This document shows, one piece after another, positions 17,432 to 25,601 of a stretch of DNA of 64,000 nt. The translations under genes and the position numbers were made by a program. Source of the DNA: Deltaproteobacteria bacterium RIFCSPHIGHO2_01_FULL_43_49 (GTDB lineage: Bacteria; UBA10199; SPLOWO2-01-44-7); the NCBI GenBank assembly GCA_001798075.1, contig MGRG01000005.1, forward strand, positions 127,148-191,147. The letters are read 5' to 3'. The stretch's first letter is position 1, and the number at the start of each line of letters is the position of its first letter. The notes under the pieces were generated by a model. That model was not told the DNA's origin, made no database searches, and saw only the letters and a list, made by a program, of their open reading frames with translations.

Positions 17432-17887
17432 TTAGTTAAGTTTGTCCAAACTTCTTCCCAAGACTTTTTCAGCTATCATTTTGCCTAGTGTCTTTGCCTG
17501 TAATTCTAATTGGGATGTGGCGTTTTGTCTGGCAATCTCCATCTCCTTCTTGATTTTCTCAATCTGGGAAAGGCTTGCTTGTTTGGCTTCGTGAACGATC
17601 CTTTGTCCCTGCTCATCTCCTTCTTTTCGAATAGTCTCCTTCATCTTGAAGGCATCCTGCTTGGCTTCTTGAATTTTCTTTTCATATTCTTTCATCAATG
17701 CATCTGTTTTTTGGGTCATCTCTTCGATTTTTTTTCTGTCTCCTTCTGTCTTTGCCTTTCTTAAATGAATGATTTTCAAAACTGGTTTAAAGACAAAATG
17801 AGTCAGGGTGAGCAAAACAACCAGAAAAATGGAGAGCTGAATGAAAATGGTTTTGTCCGGAAACAGTTGTATCTCTGCTGCTAGCAT
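17432..17887 (-). CDS. ATP synthase b' subunit
   Basis: 151 residues with an N-terminal membrane helix (FIQLSIFLVVLLTLTHFVFK), the conserved FKPVLKIIHLR, and then a long charged helix rich in K, E and Q ending in GKMIAEKVLGRSLDKLN. This is the second, diverged stalk subunit (often annotated atpF' or b') that pairs with atpF. It is the first gene of the operon in this window; the upstream 313 bp hold repeat elements but no further atp gene. Confidence 0.9.
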   Translation of the reverse strand: MLAAEIQLFPDKTIFIQLSIFLVVLLTLTHFVFKPVLKIIHLRKAKTEGDRKKIEEMTQKTDALMKEYEKKIQEAKQDAFKMKETIRKEGDEQGQRIVHEAKQASLSQIEKIKKEMEIARQNATSQLELQAKTLGKMIAEKVLGRSLDKLN

Positions 17888-17909
17888 AGTTTATTAATGT
17901 TAGAGTAAA

Positions 17910-17985
17910 TTGAGATGGGTCCTGTCAGGCTGCGCCCTTCACGCCCAAAGGGCTAAAAGGGCTACGCCTGCCACCCATCTCTCAA
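17910..17985. repeat. Hairpin repeat B with complementary flanks
   Basis: The 60-nt core at 17917-17976 begins GGGTCCTGTCAGGC and ends CGCCTGCCACCC, and its inner arms (CGCCCTT and AAGGGCT) also pair. It is flanked by TTGAGAT (17910-17916) and ATCTCTCAA (17977-17985), complementary apart from a two-base bulge. A second copy of the core lies at 20580-20638. Confidence 0.7.
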
Positions 17986-18081
17986 GCAAGCCCCGTCATT
18001 TTCATCTCAATGAAATCGGCGGAGTTCTAGGCGATTTTATTCAAGAAAACAACAGCTATTTCTGGTCAAAATCTTTCTGAC

Positions 18082-18176
18082 AGTTGGAGCGAAGGGGTGG
18101 CCCGGAGTGTTTGTTGTGGGGTTTTGTTAGGGGCCCCCACAAAAACACGGAGGGACAGGACCCCGAAGCTCCAACT
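18082..18176. repeat. Hairpin repeat A with complementary flanks
   Basis: The 69-nt core at 18095-18163 begins GGGTGGCCCGGAGTGTTTG and ends ACACGGAGGGACAGGACCC. It recurs nearly identically at 28974-29042 and 60200-60268 in the opposite orientation. AGTTGGAGC (18082-18090) and GCTCCAACT (18168-18176) flank it as perfect complements, with four bases between arm and core on each side. Confidence 0.8.
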
Positions 18177-18200
18177 CACCGAACAAAAGTGATTTGTACG

Positions 18201-18614
18201 TCAGGAGGCGGCGGCTAAAACTGTTGGTTTCGGCAGTTCTTCGACATTGGAGGCCTGTTGCATGGTGCAATTTCCCTGGAAAAAGGCCCCCTCTTCAATC
18301 AATAAACCTTTAGTATGAATATCGGCCGTGACAATAGAGGGAATATGAATTTCAATCCGATTTTTGGCCTCCACCTTACCATTGATCGTCCCAAAGCAGA
18401 TCAATGTATCCACTTTGATTGTTCCGGAAAGCTTCGCTTCTTGGCCGACAACCAAGGTCCCTTCTGACTGGATTTCTCCTGTGAATTCTCCGTTGATCTG
18501 AACAGTGCCGTCAAAAACAATTTTTCCATCAATAGAACAGCCCTTATCTAATAAGCCATTCACTTGATCTTTGCTGCTTTCTTTCGATTTTAACCACCCG
18601 TTTCCCTTACTCAT
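18201..18614 (-). CDS. Bactofilin
   Basis: 137 residues with the bactofilin beta-helix repeats in the middle (about residues 28-115): short strands with regularly spaced Gly, such as GKIVFDGTVQINGEFTGEIQ, GTLVVGQEAKLSGTIKVD and GTINGKVEAKNRIEI. Bactofilins polymerise into membrane-associated filaments that serve as scaffolds; in Myxococcus they position ParAB. The ATG at 18614 has a strong GGGGGGAG upstream; an ATG at 18653 would add an unrelated 13 residues. Its place directly after parB is consistent with a role in origin positioning. Confidence 0.93.
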   Translation of the reverse strand: MSKGNGWLKSKESSKDQVNGLLDKGCSIDGKIVFDGTVQINGEFTGEIQSEGTLVVGQEAKLSGTIKVDTLICFGTINGKVEAKNRIEIHIPSIVTADIHTKGLLIEEGAFFQGNCTMQQASNVEELPKPTVLAAAS

Positions 18615-18671
18615 CTCTCCCCCCTTCATCAATAACCAATAACCAATAACCAAATTCCAATCACCAAATAT

Positions 18672-19541
18672 CTAGGTGATAATCTTTTTATAAATCCGAT
18701 CTAAATCTTGCCAAGAATAATAATCAATCGTCAGAGTTCCCCTTCCCTCAATGGCTCCTAATTGCAAACGGACTCTTGTCCCCAACGATTTTTCCATCTC
18801 GTCTAATAACAACTTTATCTGTGGTGACAAGTGCTTTTTATGACCTCTATTTACCCTTTTTCTAACACCCGCCCGCTCTTGTATCATACGCTCTACATCA
18901 CGAACGCTCAAAGTCTCTTCCAAAACTCTCTCTCTAAAATGAAGTTGATCTTGCAAAGAACTTAATGAGAGTAAGGCTCTGGCGTGCCCCGCAGACATTC
19001 TATCAGAGGCAATGTCTTCTTGAACAATTTTGGGAAGTCTCAACAAACGCACGGAATTGGCGACATGTTCTCTCGATTTTCCAACGCGCTCACCAATATC
19101 GGCGTGATTTAATTTGAAGCGTTCCAAAAGGGCTTGGTATCCTTTTGCCTCTTCGATTGGGTTTAAATCTTCGCGTTGAATATTTTCAACCAGGGCCAAT
19201 TCCAACATTTTGTCGTCGTGAACATTGCGAATGACAACGGGGACTTCAGAAAGACCGGCCAGCTTCGCCGCACGCCATCTCCTTTCACCGGCAATCAATT
19301 CATAGCGACCATCCACAGAGGGCGACACAACAAGCGGTTGCAAAATACCATCTTTCTTAATTGACTCCGAAAGATCTTTAAGTCCTTCATCATCAAAGCT
19401 AAGTCTCGGTTGTTGTCTGTTCGCAAAAATTTGGTCAATCGACACTACGGCCGGATGCGGGCTCCTCTCCAAGAGGGGTTCCTCCATCTCCGGCTGGATC
19501 AACGAAGCCAGTCCCCTCCCCAGCGCTTTCCTTGCTTGCAT
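18672..19541 (-). CDS. parB: Chromosome-partitioning protein ParB
   Basis: 289 residues: the N-terminal LGRGLASLI motif interacts with ParA, GERRWRAAKLAG and ENIQREDLNPIEEA form the CTP-binding and arginine-patch motifs, and a helix-turn-helix near residues 140-170 (ADIGERVGKSREHVANSVRL) recognises parS. The last 50 residues form a dimerisation domain. It loads at parS as a CTP-dependent sliding clamp. AAGGAGG sits just before the ATG at 19541, inside the parA reading frame; the two genes overlap by 107 bp in different frames. Confidence 0.97.
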   Translation of the reverse strand: MQARKALGRGLASLIQPEMEEPLLERSPHPAVVSIDQIFANRQQPRLSFDDEGLKDLSESIKKDGILQPLVVSPSVDGRYELIAGERRWRAAKLAGLSEVPVVIRNVHDDKMLELALVENIQREDLNPIEEAKGYQALLERFKLNHADIGERVGKSREHVANSVRLLRLPKIVQEDIASDRMSAGHARALLSLSSLQDQLHFRERVLEETLSVRDVERMIQERAGVRKRVNRGHKKHLSPQIKLLLDEMEKSLGTRVRLQLGAIEGRGTLTIDYYSWQDLDRIYKKIIT

Positions 19542-20331
19542 AGTTCTCCTCCTTTTGTGTCAAAACCTCAAAATCTTGTTTCAAAACTTCTTTGGCTAAT
19601 TCAAAATAGGATTGAGCCCCTTTTGATTTTACGTCGTATAATATAATTGGTTTTCCATAACTAGGAGCCTCGCTTAAGCGAACATTTCTGGGAATTACGA
19701 CATTAAAAACAACTTCATTAAAATGTTTTCGCAACTCTTCTGAGACTTGGTGCGCCAAATTATTTCTAGAATCAAACATCGTCAAGACAATCCCTTTTAT
19801 CTCTAATGATGGATTCAAACGCTGCTTTACCAAATAAATTGTTCTTTTGAGATCGGCCAACCCCTCCATGGCATAATATTCGCATTGAACCGGAATAATT
19901 ACGTAATTTGTGGCCGTCAGGGCATTGAGTGTTAAAAGCCCTAATGAGGGGGGGCAATCAATAATAATGTAATCATATTGATTTATAATAGGTTTTATAC
20001 AGTTTTTTAGACGTGTTTCACGTGAAACAATCCCTACTAACTCTAATTCCGCCCCTACAAGTGCACTTTGAGAAGGGACCAATGAGAGATAATTCATTTC
20101 TGTTTTAAGAACACTTGATTCTATAGAGTCTTTACCAATTAAGGCTTGGTATGAGCTCCTTTTTATCTCAGACTTGTTAAAACCGACCCCCGTTGTGGCA
20201 TTTGCTTGTGGGTCTAAATCTAGCAATAAAGTCCTTTTTTCTGCCGCTGCCAGGCAGGCGGCCAAATTAACTGAGGTAGTTGTCTTTCCAACACCCCCCT
20301 TTTGGTTACAAATCGAGATGATTATAGCCAT
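19435..20331 (-). CDS. parA: Chromosome-partitioning ATPase ParA with extended tail
   Basis: A 298-residue ParA/Soj with the deviant Walker A motif CNQKGGVGKTTTSVNLA near the start and DCPPSLGLLTLNAL as Walker B. It moves ParB-parS complexes using an ATP-dependent gradient on the nucleoid. The ParA fold ends near residue 257; about 40 further residues (KEENYASKESAGEGTGFV and onward) are Gly, Glu and Pro-rich and lie in the 107 bp shared with parB. A perfect parS site ends 12 bases upstream of the start codon, so ParB probably influences its own operon. No clear ribosome-binding site precedes the ATG. Confidence 0.96.
   Translation of the reverse strand: MAIIISICNQKGGVGKTTTSVNLAACLAAAEKRTLLLDLDPQANATTGVGFNKSEIKRSSYQALIGKDSIESSVLKTEMNYLSLVPSQSALVGAELELVGIVSRETRLKNCIKPIINQYDYIIIDCPPSLGLLTLNALTATNYVIIPVQCEYYAMEGLADLKRTIYLVKQRLNPSLEIKGIVLTMFDSRNNLAHQVSEELRKHFNEVVFNVVIPRNVRLSEAPSYGKPIILYDVKSKGAQSYFELAKEVLKQDFEVLTQKEENYASKESAGEGTGFVDPAGDGGTPLGEEPASGRSVD
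20014..20029. promoter_or_regulatory. parS: parS site 1, within parA
   Basis: TGTTTCACGTGAAACA, a perfect 16-bp match to the ParB-binding consensus, inside the parA coding sequence. Confidence 0.95.
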
Positions 20332-20343
20332 GGAATGGTCAAC

Positions 20344-20359
20344 TGTTTCACGTGAAACA
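20344..20359. promoter_or_regulatory. parS: parS site 2, just upstream of parA
   Basis: A second perfect TGTTTCACGTGAAACA, ending 12 bases in front of the parA ATG. ParB binding here could cover the parA translation start or promoter. Confidence 0.95.
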
Positions 20360-20363
20360 CTTC

Positions 20364-20467
20364 AGGTACCAGGTGCCTTTTATTGATGTATTTAAACAAT
20401 TTCAAAGTTAAATTCAATTGTAATTTCATCTATCTAGGTTAACTCAGGCAAAAGGTGCCTGGTACCT
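20364..20467. repeat. Inverted repeat pair beside parS
   Basis: AGGTACCAGGTGCCTTTT (20364-20381) and AAAAGGTGCCTGGTACCT (20450-20467) are complementary at 16 of 18 positions and enclose 68 AT-rich bases. The left arm begins five bases after parS site 2. It may be a small mobile palindrome. Confidence 0.65.
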
Positions 20468-20552
20468 ATGATTCAAATAACTTATTAAATTAACTCAACT
20501 TATTGATTTCATTAATAAATTATATTCATTGATAAATCAAGCCAAATCTAAC

Positions 20553-20568
20553 TGTTTCACGTGAAACA
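20553..20568. promoter_or_regulatory. parS: parS site 3, upstream of parA
   Basis: A third perfect TGTTTCACGTGAAACA, 222 bases upstream of parA and 12 bases before a composite hairpin repeat. All three sites lie within 560 bp and about 12.5 kb from the dnaA-dnaN gap. Confidence 0.95.
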
Positions 20569-20579
20569 TTGAGAGGAAT

Positions 20580-20723
20580 GGGTCTGTCAGGCTACGCCCT
20601 TCACGCCCAAAGAGCTAAAAGGGCTTCGCCTGCCACCCACTAGCAAATCCCTCTAGGTGTCCGATACCTGTGCCCTGTAGGTGTCGGACACCTAGAGCAC
20701 AAGAACACGGAGGGACAAGACCC
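20580..20723. repeat. Composite hairpin repeat
   Basis: Left part 20580-20638 is a copy of repeat B (GGGTCTGTCAGGCTACGCC, ending GCCACCC). The centre is a perfect 14-bp stem, CTCTAGGTGTCCGA (20651-20664) against TCGGACACCTAGAG (20684-20697). The right part, ACACGGAGGGACAAGACCC (20705-20723), matches the end of repeat A at 18 of 19 bases. It looks like an assembly of modules from the same family. Confidence 0.7.
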
Positions 20724-20807
20724 GTTATTTTTTTTTACTTTTTAAGCAACTTTTTTGGGGGATTGACGATAAGGATGCTAGAGAGATGGAGTCGGTTAGG
20801 AGAAGGG

Positions 20808-21581
20808 GTGCGGTTCAAAAAATTTTCGGTCTTAATCCTTCTAAGCCATTGTTTTTTATATTCTTGTGGATCTTCCTCTGAACAAGCAGTCCTTGAAGAA
20901 ATCGATCAAGAAATTAATAATGCCCCTGTAAGCGAAGTAAAACTAGCAAATCAGATTGCCTTCGATCTTGTTGGGGGAATTTTTTTACCTAAAGAAACTA
21001 TAGAATCAATCACCATTAGTCCCAGCGAGCAAATCAGTACCTCCAAACTTTCTATCAATGTAGAACCACCCGCTTTAACAGCGGGAACAGGTTTGTTTAA
21101 AAAAGATATTACTATTGATTCAAGCTATAGTTTTCTGGGTTCTAATGGATCGGGTAGGCTGACATTGGCTATTTTTGGCAATGGAATAGAGGAAACTAAT
21201 TCTAATGTGAAAAATAACGTTATCCGACGCTATGATTCCCTTCATTTTATGTTTAAATTTATGAAGTTTTCTTTTGAAAACAAGTGCCTAGGAAATGTTT
21301 TGCTCTCTGGAATGATAGAATGTGAAATAAAAGGAGATTATGAATTAGAGGCAAAGAATTTCATAGGCCAGGGTAATTGTTCAACAAAACAGAATGGGGT
21401 TTCAACTGCAGCCCTATATATTACTGAATCAAACATTCATGAAGTTTCTCTAAATGTGGATCTGAATATTGAAGGGGACCCATTAAACCTTGGGAGCTAT
21501 CAGCACACCGGGAAGATCATCATCGATGGTCAGGAAAAAAATATAGAAGGGTTAATCAAAGAGGGGAGTTCTTGTTCTTAA
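20808..21581 (+). CDS. Unrecognised lipoprotein
   Basis: 257 residues. The GTG at 20808, preceded by GGAGAAGG, gives a short basic start (VRFKKF), a hydrophobic stretch and the lipobox LYSC followed by GSSS, so the mature protein is probably lipidated and held in the outer or inner membrane. An upstream ATG (20775) or a longer frame from 20670 would place a charged stretch before the signal, and the latter runs through the hairpin repeat. The mature part has no recognised domain; it is Ser, Asn and Ile-rich and strand-like, with four Cys. Its 3' end overlaps convergent rsmG by 26 bp. Possibly lineage-specific. Confidence 0.65.
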   Translation: MRFKKFSVLILLSHCFLYSCGSSSEQAVLEEIDQEINNAPVSEVKLANQIAFDLVGGIFLPKETIESITISPSEQISTSKLSINVEPPALTAGTGLFKKDITIDSSYSFLGSNGSGRLTLAIFGNGIEETNSNVKNNVIRRYDSLHFMFKFMKFSFENKCLGNVLLSGMIECEIKGDYELEAKNFIGQGNCSTKQNGVSTAALYITESNIHEVSLNVDLNIEGDPLNLGSYQHTGKIIIDGQEKNIEGLIKEGSSCS

Positions 21582-22158
21582 AAATTAAGAGGGCGTTGTT
21601 TTTATTTTCCCCGCCTAATTGATATTCAACAATTTCTGGAGTCCCCCAAAATCCAATCTCATGGGCATGGCCTTCTTTTCTCCAATTTGGGCCCTTCATC
21701 GAAATGGCTAGACTGTTTTCCTTAGCAAAGTGTTGAGCAATTTCTAAAAATTGGTTTATTGAAACTGTCGCTCTTGTAATAATTACATCAAAGCTTCCTA
21801 AATCTTTTGCTAATTTGGTTTCTTCCGCCCTCCCTTGGACTGCTTGAATGTTTTCAAGAGATAATTCCCGAATGGCTGATTGGCAAAACGCAACTTTTTT
21901 TCTTATAGAATCAAGGAGGACTACTTCCAAATCAGTACGAGCAATTTTTAAAGGAATTCCCGGGAAGCCGGCCCCGCAGCCGACGTCAAGAAGTCGGCAA
22001 GGTTTCGGAAGACATTTTAAAGGGGCCAACGAGTCTTCAAAATGTTTTCTCCGAATGGCTTGGGGCTCAGTGATGGATGTCAGATTATAAGTCTTATTCC
22101 ATTTCAGCAATAATTCTAAATAACGTTGGAAAAGTGGGTTGGACAGAGGATCGGTCAT
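21556..22158 (-). CDS. rsmG: 16S rRNA m7G527 methyltransferase RsmG
   Basis: 200 residues. Uses S-adenosylmethionine to methylate N7 of G527 in 16S rRNA. The SAM-binding loop LLDVGCGAGFPGIPLKI is the RsmG signature, and KWNKTYNLTSI and RRKHFEDSL are conserved near the N-terminus. The start at 22158 overlaps the stop of the upstream MBL-fold gene (TAATG); a longer frame to 22197 would overlap that gene further. It sits near mnmG and parAB, an order common around bacterial origins, though the three genes between rsmG and mnmG are unusual. Confidence 0.95.
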   Translation of the reverse strand: MTDPLSNPLFQRYLELLLKWNKTYNLTSITEPQAIRRKHFEDSLAPLKCLPKPCRLLDVGCGAGFPGIPLKIARTDLEVVLLDSIRKKVAFCQSAIRELSLENIQAVQGRAEETKLAKDLGSFDVIITRATVSINQFLEIAQHFAKENSLAISMKGPNWRKEGHAHEIGFWGTPEIVEYQLGGENKNNALLIFKNKNSPL

Positions 22159-22988
22159 TAAATTAAAATCTTGAATCCTTCCTTCGCCAGACAACACTTA
22201 AGTTTGCTCTTAGCTCGCCTAATTTTTTTGTTACAGAATTTTAATCGCTTATCTAAAATCTTGTCGGAGGCGTTGGGGTCGTGATGAAACAAAACCAGCT
22301 TTTTGATTTTAGAATTCAGCGCAACTTCCACAACTGTTTCAAAACAGCTGTGCCCCCAATCCCATTTTTTTGCATACTCTTTTTTATCGAACTGTGCGTC
22401 ATGAATCAAAACGTCTGCGTTTCTAATCCATTTTGCAAATTGCTTGTCGCTAGCCTTCAAATTATGATCGGCAACATAAATAATTCGTTTTCCATTTGGA
22501 AAATAAAATTGGAAGCCCAAAGCCTTGTCGGTGTGTCGCACCCACTTTGCTTCAACAACGATTCTACCAATTTTTAAACGCTTTTCACCAACACCGAGCA
22601 GCCGCATTTTAGAGCTCCAGTATTGTGGTGTGACTGGGAAATAGGGGGATCTCACAATTTGTCTTAGTGTTTTTCTAAAAGGAAAAGTCTTTGTAGAGGG
22701 GCCGACGATCATAATTTTTCTATTTTTCTCATAAAGTGGTTTAAAGAAGGGAAGTCCGAAGAGGTGATCCCAGTGAAGATGGGAAAGAAGAATGGTTACA
22801 GGGACTTTTTTTTGGGCCAGTTTTTGTCCCAAAAGTCTGATGCCGGTTCCGGCATCACATACAAACCAATGTTTTTTATAACAAATTGAAATGCAAGAGG
22901 TATGACCGCCGTAATGAGAATTTTCTGTTAAATGTGTCGCAATGGAACCCCGAACTCCCCAAAAACAAATCTCAATTTTTGGCCTCAT
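22158..22988 (-). CDS. MBL-fold metal-dependent hydrolase
   Basis: 276 residues of a metallo-beta-lactamase-fold protein. The metal ligands are seen in HLHWDHLFGLP (HxHxDH), in VADHN, and in LFHHDP near the C-terminus; FWGVRGSIATHL at the N-terminus is typical of a group of MBL proteins that often accompany response-regulator or cyclic-nucleotide proteins. The substrate is unknown: RNA processing or phosphodiesterase roles occur in the fold. It is coupled to rsmG by TAATG, and its start overlaps the end of the next upstream gene by 17 bp. Confidence 0.88.
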   Translation of the reverse strand: MRPKIEICFWGVRGSIATHLTENSHYGGHTSCISICYKKHWFVCDAGTGIRLLGQKLAQKKVPVTILLSHLHWDHLFGLPFFKPLYEKNRKIMIVGPSTKTFPFRKTLRQIVRSPYFPVTPQYWSSKMRLLGVGEKRLKIGRIVVEAKWVRHTDKALGFQFYFPNGKRIIYVADHNLKASDKQFAKWIRNADVLIHDAQFDKKEYAKKWDWGHSCFETVVEVALNSKIKKLVLFHHDPNASDKILDKRLKFCNKKIRRAKSKLKCCLAKEGFKILI

Positions 22989-23646
22989 ATTTTTTAGCTT
23001 CCCAGTGTCTTCCCAGTCTCACATAACCCAAAAAAAGCAATTTTCTGATTTCTGGCGCTGTGTATCTTTTTCTGAGTGATTCTAACATATTCACCATATC
23101 GTGGTACATCTGATAATTATAAAAAACTTGTGCTTCCAAAAAATCGCTGTCCGATTTTGACAACTCTTGGGTTAGACGTTTTAATTCATTATTCGAAAGA
23201 ATGCGAAAGGAAAAAACGCGACTTTGCGAAATTATTTTATTGCCCTTCTCAAGTCTACCCAAATACCATTGATAGGATTTTCCCTCCTGAATTTCTAGCT
23301 CTTCCCGCTTTAATTTTTTTTTCTTAGTCTCTCTAGAAAGTAGGAAAAATTTTGGTGACTTCCCTTCTTCAACAAAAACGAGGAGCGGTTTTTTACCCAA
23401 AATAGGTTTCCCCCGCCAGCGAAACTCTATTGCACCTTCCAAGGGAATCGTCCCATAAATAGGTGTAATCCCTTCAATCCCGCCGGGGGGCTGATGGAGA
23501 TCAAGGGGGGCCGATGTGGAGACGGGCCCCATTTTCCCCGTTAATTCTTTTAATTCCTGCTCTATTTTAGGAAAGATGGTGAAGCGTTCACTGGAAAAAA
23601 GGGGCGCTGAAAAACATAAAAATAAAAGAGTTAGAAAAATTTTCAC
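22972..23646 (-). CDS. Unrecognised exported protein
   Basis: 224 residues with an N-terminal signal peptide (KIFLTLLFLCFSAPLFSS) and no later membrane helix, so probably periplasmic. The central part has strand-rich segments with W residues (FRWRGKPI, YQWYLGRLEKG) like Ig-like or FN3-like domains, and the last 60 residues are helical and may be TPR-like (FLEAQVFYNYQMYHDMVNML). It lies between mnmG (10 bp upstream) and the MBL gene, overlapping the latter by 17 bp, so it is in the same transcript. No function is proposed. Confidence 0.6.
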   Translation of the reverse strand: MKIFLTLLFLCFSAPLFSSERFTIFPKIEQELKELTGKMGPVSTSAPLDLHQPPGGIEGITPIYGTIPLEGAIEFRWRGKPILGKKPLLVFVEEGKSPKFFLLSRETKKKKLKREELEIQEGKSYQWYLGRLEKGNKIISQSRVFSFRILSNNELKRLTQELSKSDSDFLEAQVFYNYQMYHDMVNMLESLRKRYTAPEIRKLLFLGYVRLGRHWEAKKYEAKN

Positions 23647-23655
23647 GCGATTTGT

Positions 23656-25566
23656 TTAAGCAGCCTTTGATTCTTGCTTTGATTTTCTCAAATAGACCAT
23701 CAAAATTGAGATGGCCGCCGGCGTGATTCCGGAAACTCTGGCGGCCTGACCCAGATTTTGTGGCTTAATTTTTTTTAATTTCTCAACAACCTCTTTGGAA
23801 AGACCCGAAATCCCATCGAAACAAAAGGCATGAGGAATAACAATTGATTCTAATTTCTTAAATTGGGCGATATCTTCTTCTTGCGCCTGAATATAGCCTT
23901 CATACTTTACTTGGATTTCTACCTGTTCAAGGGCTTCACCGCAAAGCTTTTTATCCCCTTCTTTGTGCCACTGATTTTTTTCTAAAAAAGTCTCCAAAAC
24001 TTGGGTCAAGGAAAGCTCTGGTCTTTTGACCAGCTCGGCTAAGCTTGTCGGTTTTTTCATTGCCGCTGAACCCAATTGAATCAGCTTATTGTTAATAAAA
24101 GGGATGGGGGTTAGCGAATAAGAGTTGAGCAAAGCGAGTAATTCTTCGATTCTTTTTCTTTTAAACTCGAACCGCCTCCAATCATTATTGGTTACCAATC
24201 CCAAATATTTTCCAATTTTGCGAAGTCTCAAATCGGCATTATCTTCTCTGAGCAAAAGTCGATATTCAGCCCTGGAGGTAAACATCCGGTAAGGTTCTTG
24301 TGTCCCTTTGGTTACCAAATCATCAATCATGACACCGATGTAGGCTTGAGAACGATCCAGAACCAAGGGCTCTTCGCCTTTGACTTTGAGGGCGGCATTA
24401 ATCCCTGCCATGACCCCTTGAGCGGCGGCTTCTTCATAGCCAGAAGTTCCGTTGATTTGGCCGGCGTGAAACAGACCCTCCACCAATTTAGTTTCCAAGG
24501 TAGGATAGAGCTGTGTAGGTGGAACGGCATCATACTCTACCGCATAGCCAGGGCGCATGATTTCGGCTTTCTCCAAACCGGGAACCGATCGAACCATTTC
24601 AATTTGAACATCGACTGGAAGGGAGGTTGACATCCCATTCACATAAATTTCGTTTGTGTCGAGCCCTTCCGGCTCGAGAAAAATCTGATGGCGCTCTTTA
24701 TCGGCAAAACGAACCACTTTATCTTCAATAGATGGGCAATAGCGTGGGCCCACTCCTTCAATCACCCCACAATACATTGGCGAGCGATCCAAATTTGCTT
24801 TGATAATCTCGTGAGTTTTTTGTGTTGTGTAGGTAATAAAACAAGGTTTTTGTGGCAGCTCGACTTTTGTCTCCGAAAAAGAAAAGAGGGGAGGGGGATC
24901 ATCGCCCCATTGAGCTTCAAGCCCAGACCAATCAATTGTTTTGCCATCGAGTCTTGGGACAGTCCCTGTCTTCAAACGAGCCAATTCAAACCCTAAATCT
25001 TTTAAACTTTTTGAAAGTCCTTTTGCCGCAAAGTCTCCCGCACGGCCACCCTCCGCATTTTTCAAACCATAGTGCATCAAGCCACCCAAAAAAGTCCCCG
25101 TCGTTAAGATGACGGTTTTGCCCAAAAAACTTTCTTCAATTTTGGAAAGAACACCACAGACTTTATTTTCTTTGACCAATAGTGATTCTACCAAGGCTTG
25201 TTTGATGGTGAGATTAGGTGTCTCTTCCAAAATATTTTTGATTCTTTGTCTATAGCGGTGGCGATCGGATTGAACTCTTGTTGCACGAACCGATGGGCCT
25301 TTGCTCAAATTGAGACGGCGAAATTGAATACCGGTTGCATCGGTGTTTCTTCCCATTTCACCACCCAACGCATCAATTTCTTTAACAAGGTGGCCCTTTG
25401 CCAAACCACCAATGGCAGGATTGCAACTCATGTGTCCAATGGTGTCGAGATTGCCCGATAGGATAAGTGTGGAACAGCCCATTCTGGCGGCCGCCAATGC
25501 GGCCTCACAGCCGGCATGACCAGCGCCAACAACGATCACATCAAATTGTTTAGGATAAGCAAACAT
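23656..25566 (-). CDS. mnmG: tRNA uridine 5-carboxymethylaminomethyl enzyme MnmG
   Basis: The FAD-dependent half of the MnmE-MnmG complex, which adds carboxymethylaminomethyl groups to U34 of certain tRNAs. 636 residues. The dinucleotide-binding motif VVGAGHAGCEAALAAARMG is near the start, followed by GNLDTIGHMSCNPAIGGLAKG with the conserved Cys; a second cysteine region and GQINGTSGYEEAAAQG are also present. The C-terminal helical domain ends in RVSGITPAAISILMVYL. The partner mnmE lies 0.8 kb upstream on the same strand with one unrelated gene between them. Confidence 0.97.
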   Translation of the reverse strand: MFAYPKQFDVIVVGAGHAGCEAALAAARMGCSTLILSGNLDTIGHMSCNPAIGGLAKGHLVKEIDALGGEMGRNTDATGIQFRRLNLSKGPSVRATRVQSDRHRYRQRIKNILEETPNLTIKQALVESLLVKENKVCGVLSKIEESFLGKTVILTTGTFLGGLMHYGLKNAEGGRAGDFAAKGLSKSLKDLGFELARLKTGTVPRLDGKTIDWSGLEAQWGDDPPPLFSFSETKVELPQKPCFITYTTQKTHEIIKANLDRSPMYCGVIEGVGPRYCPSIEDKVVRFADKERHQIFLEPEGLDTNEIYVNGMSTSLPVDVQIEMVRSVPGLEKAEIMRPGYAVEYDAVPPTQLYPTLETKLVEGLFHAGQINGTSGYEEAAAQGVMAGINAALKVKGEEPLVLDRSQAYIGVMIDDLVTKGTQEPYRMFTSRAEYRLLLREDNADLRLRKIGKYLGLVTNNDWRRFEFKRKRIEELLALLNSYSLTPIPFINNKLIQLGSAAMKKPTSLAELVKRPELSLTQVLETFLEKNQWHKEGDKKLCGEALEQVEIQVKYEGYIQAQEEDIAQFKKLESIVIPHAFCFDGISGLSKEVVEKLKKIKPQNLGQAARVSGITPAAISILMVYLRKSKQESKAA

Positions 25567-25601
25567 GGCTTATGGTGAAACCGCCTACCATAAGCAGTTG
25601 T

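Larger units (their letters stand above)
17888..18200. other. Gene-free gap with two hairpin repeats
   Basis: Between the b' gene and the bactofilin gene. It contains repeat B at 17910-17985 and repeat A at 18082-18176, described separately. The 100 bases between them show no gene. A promoter for the ATP synthase operon is expected here but no clear consensus was found. Confidence 0.6.

Noticed and set aside
17917-18163. Hairpin repeats A and B as ordinary terminators of the ATP synthase or bactofilin genes
   Set aside because: The cores lack a U-tract after the stem and recur in unrelated contexts (tandem, convergent and divergent), although single copies may still end transcripts.
20344-20723. 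CRISPR array suspected from clustered palindromes
   Set aside because: The repeats are not evenly spaced, differ in sequence and are parS sites and hairpin modules; no spacers are present.
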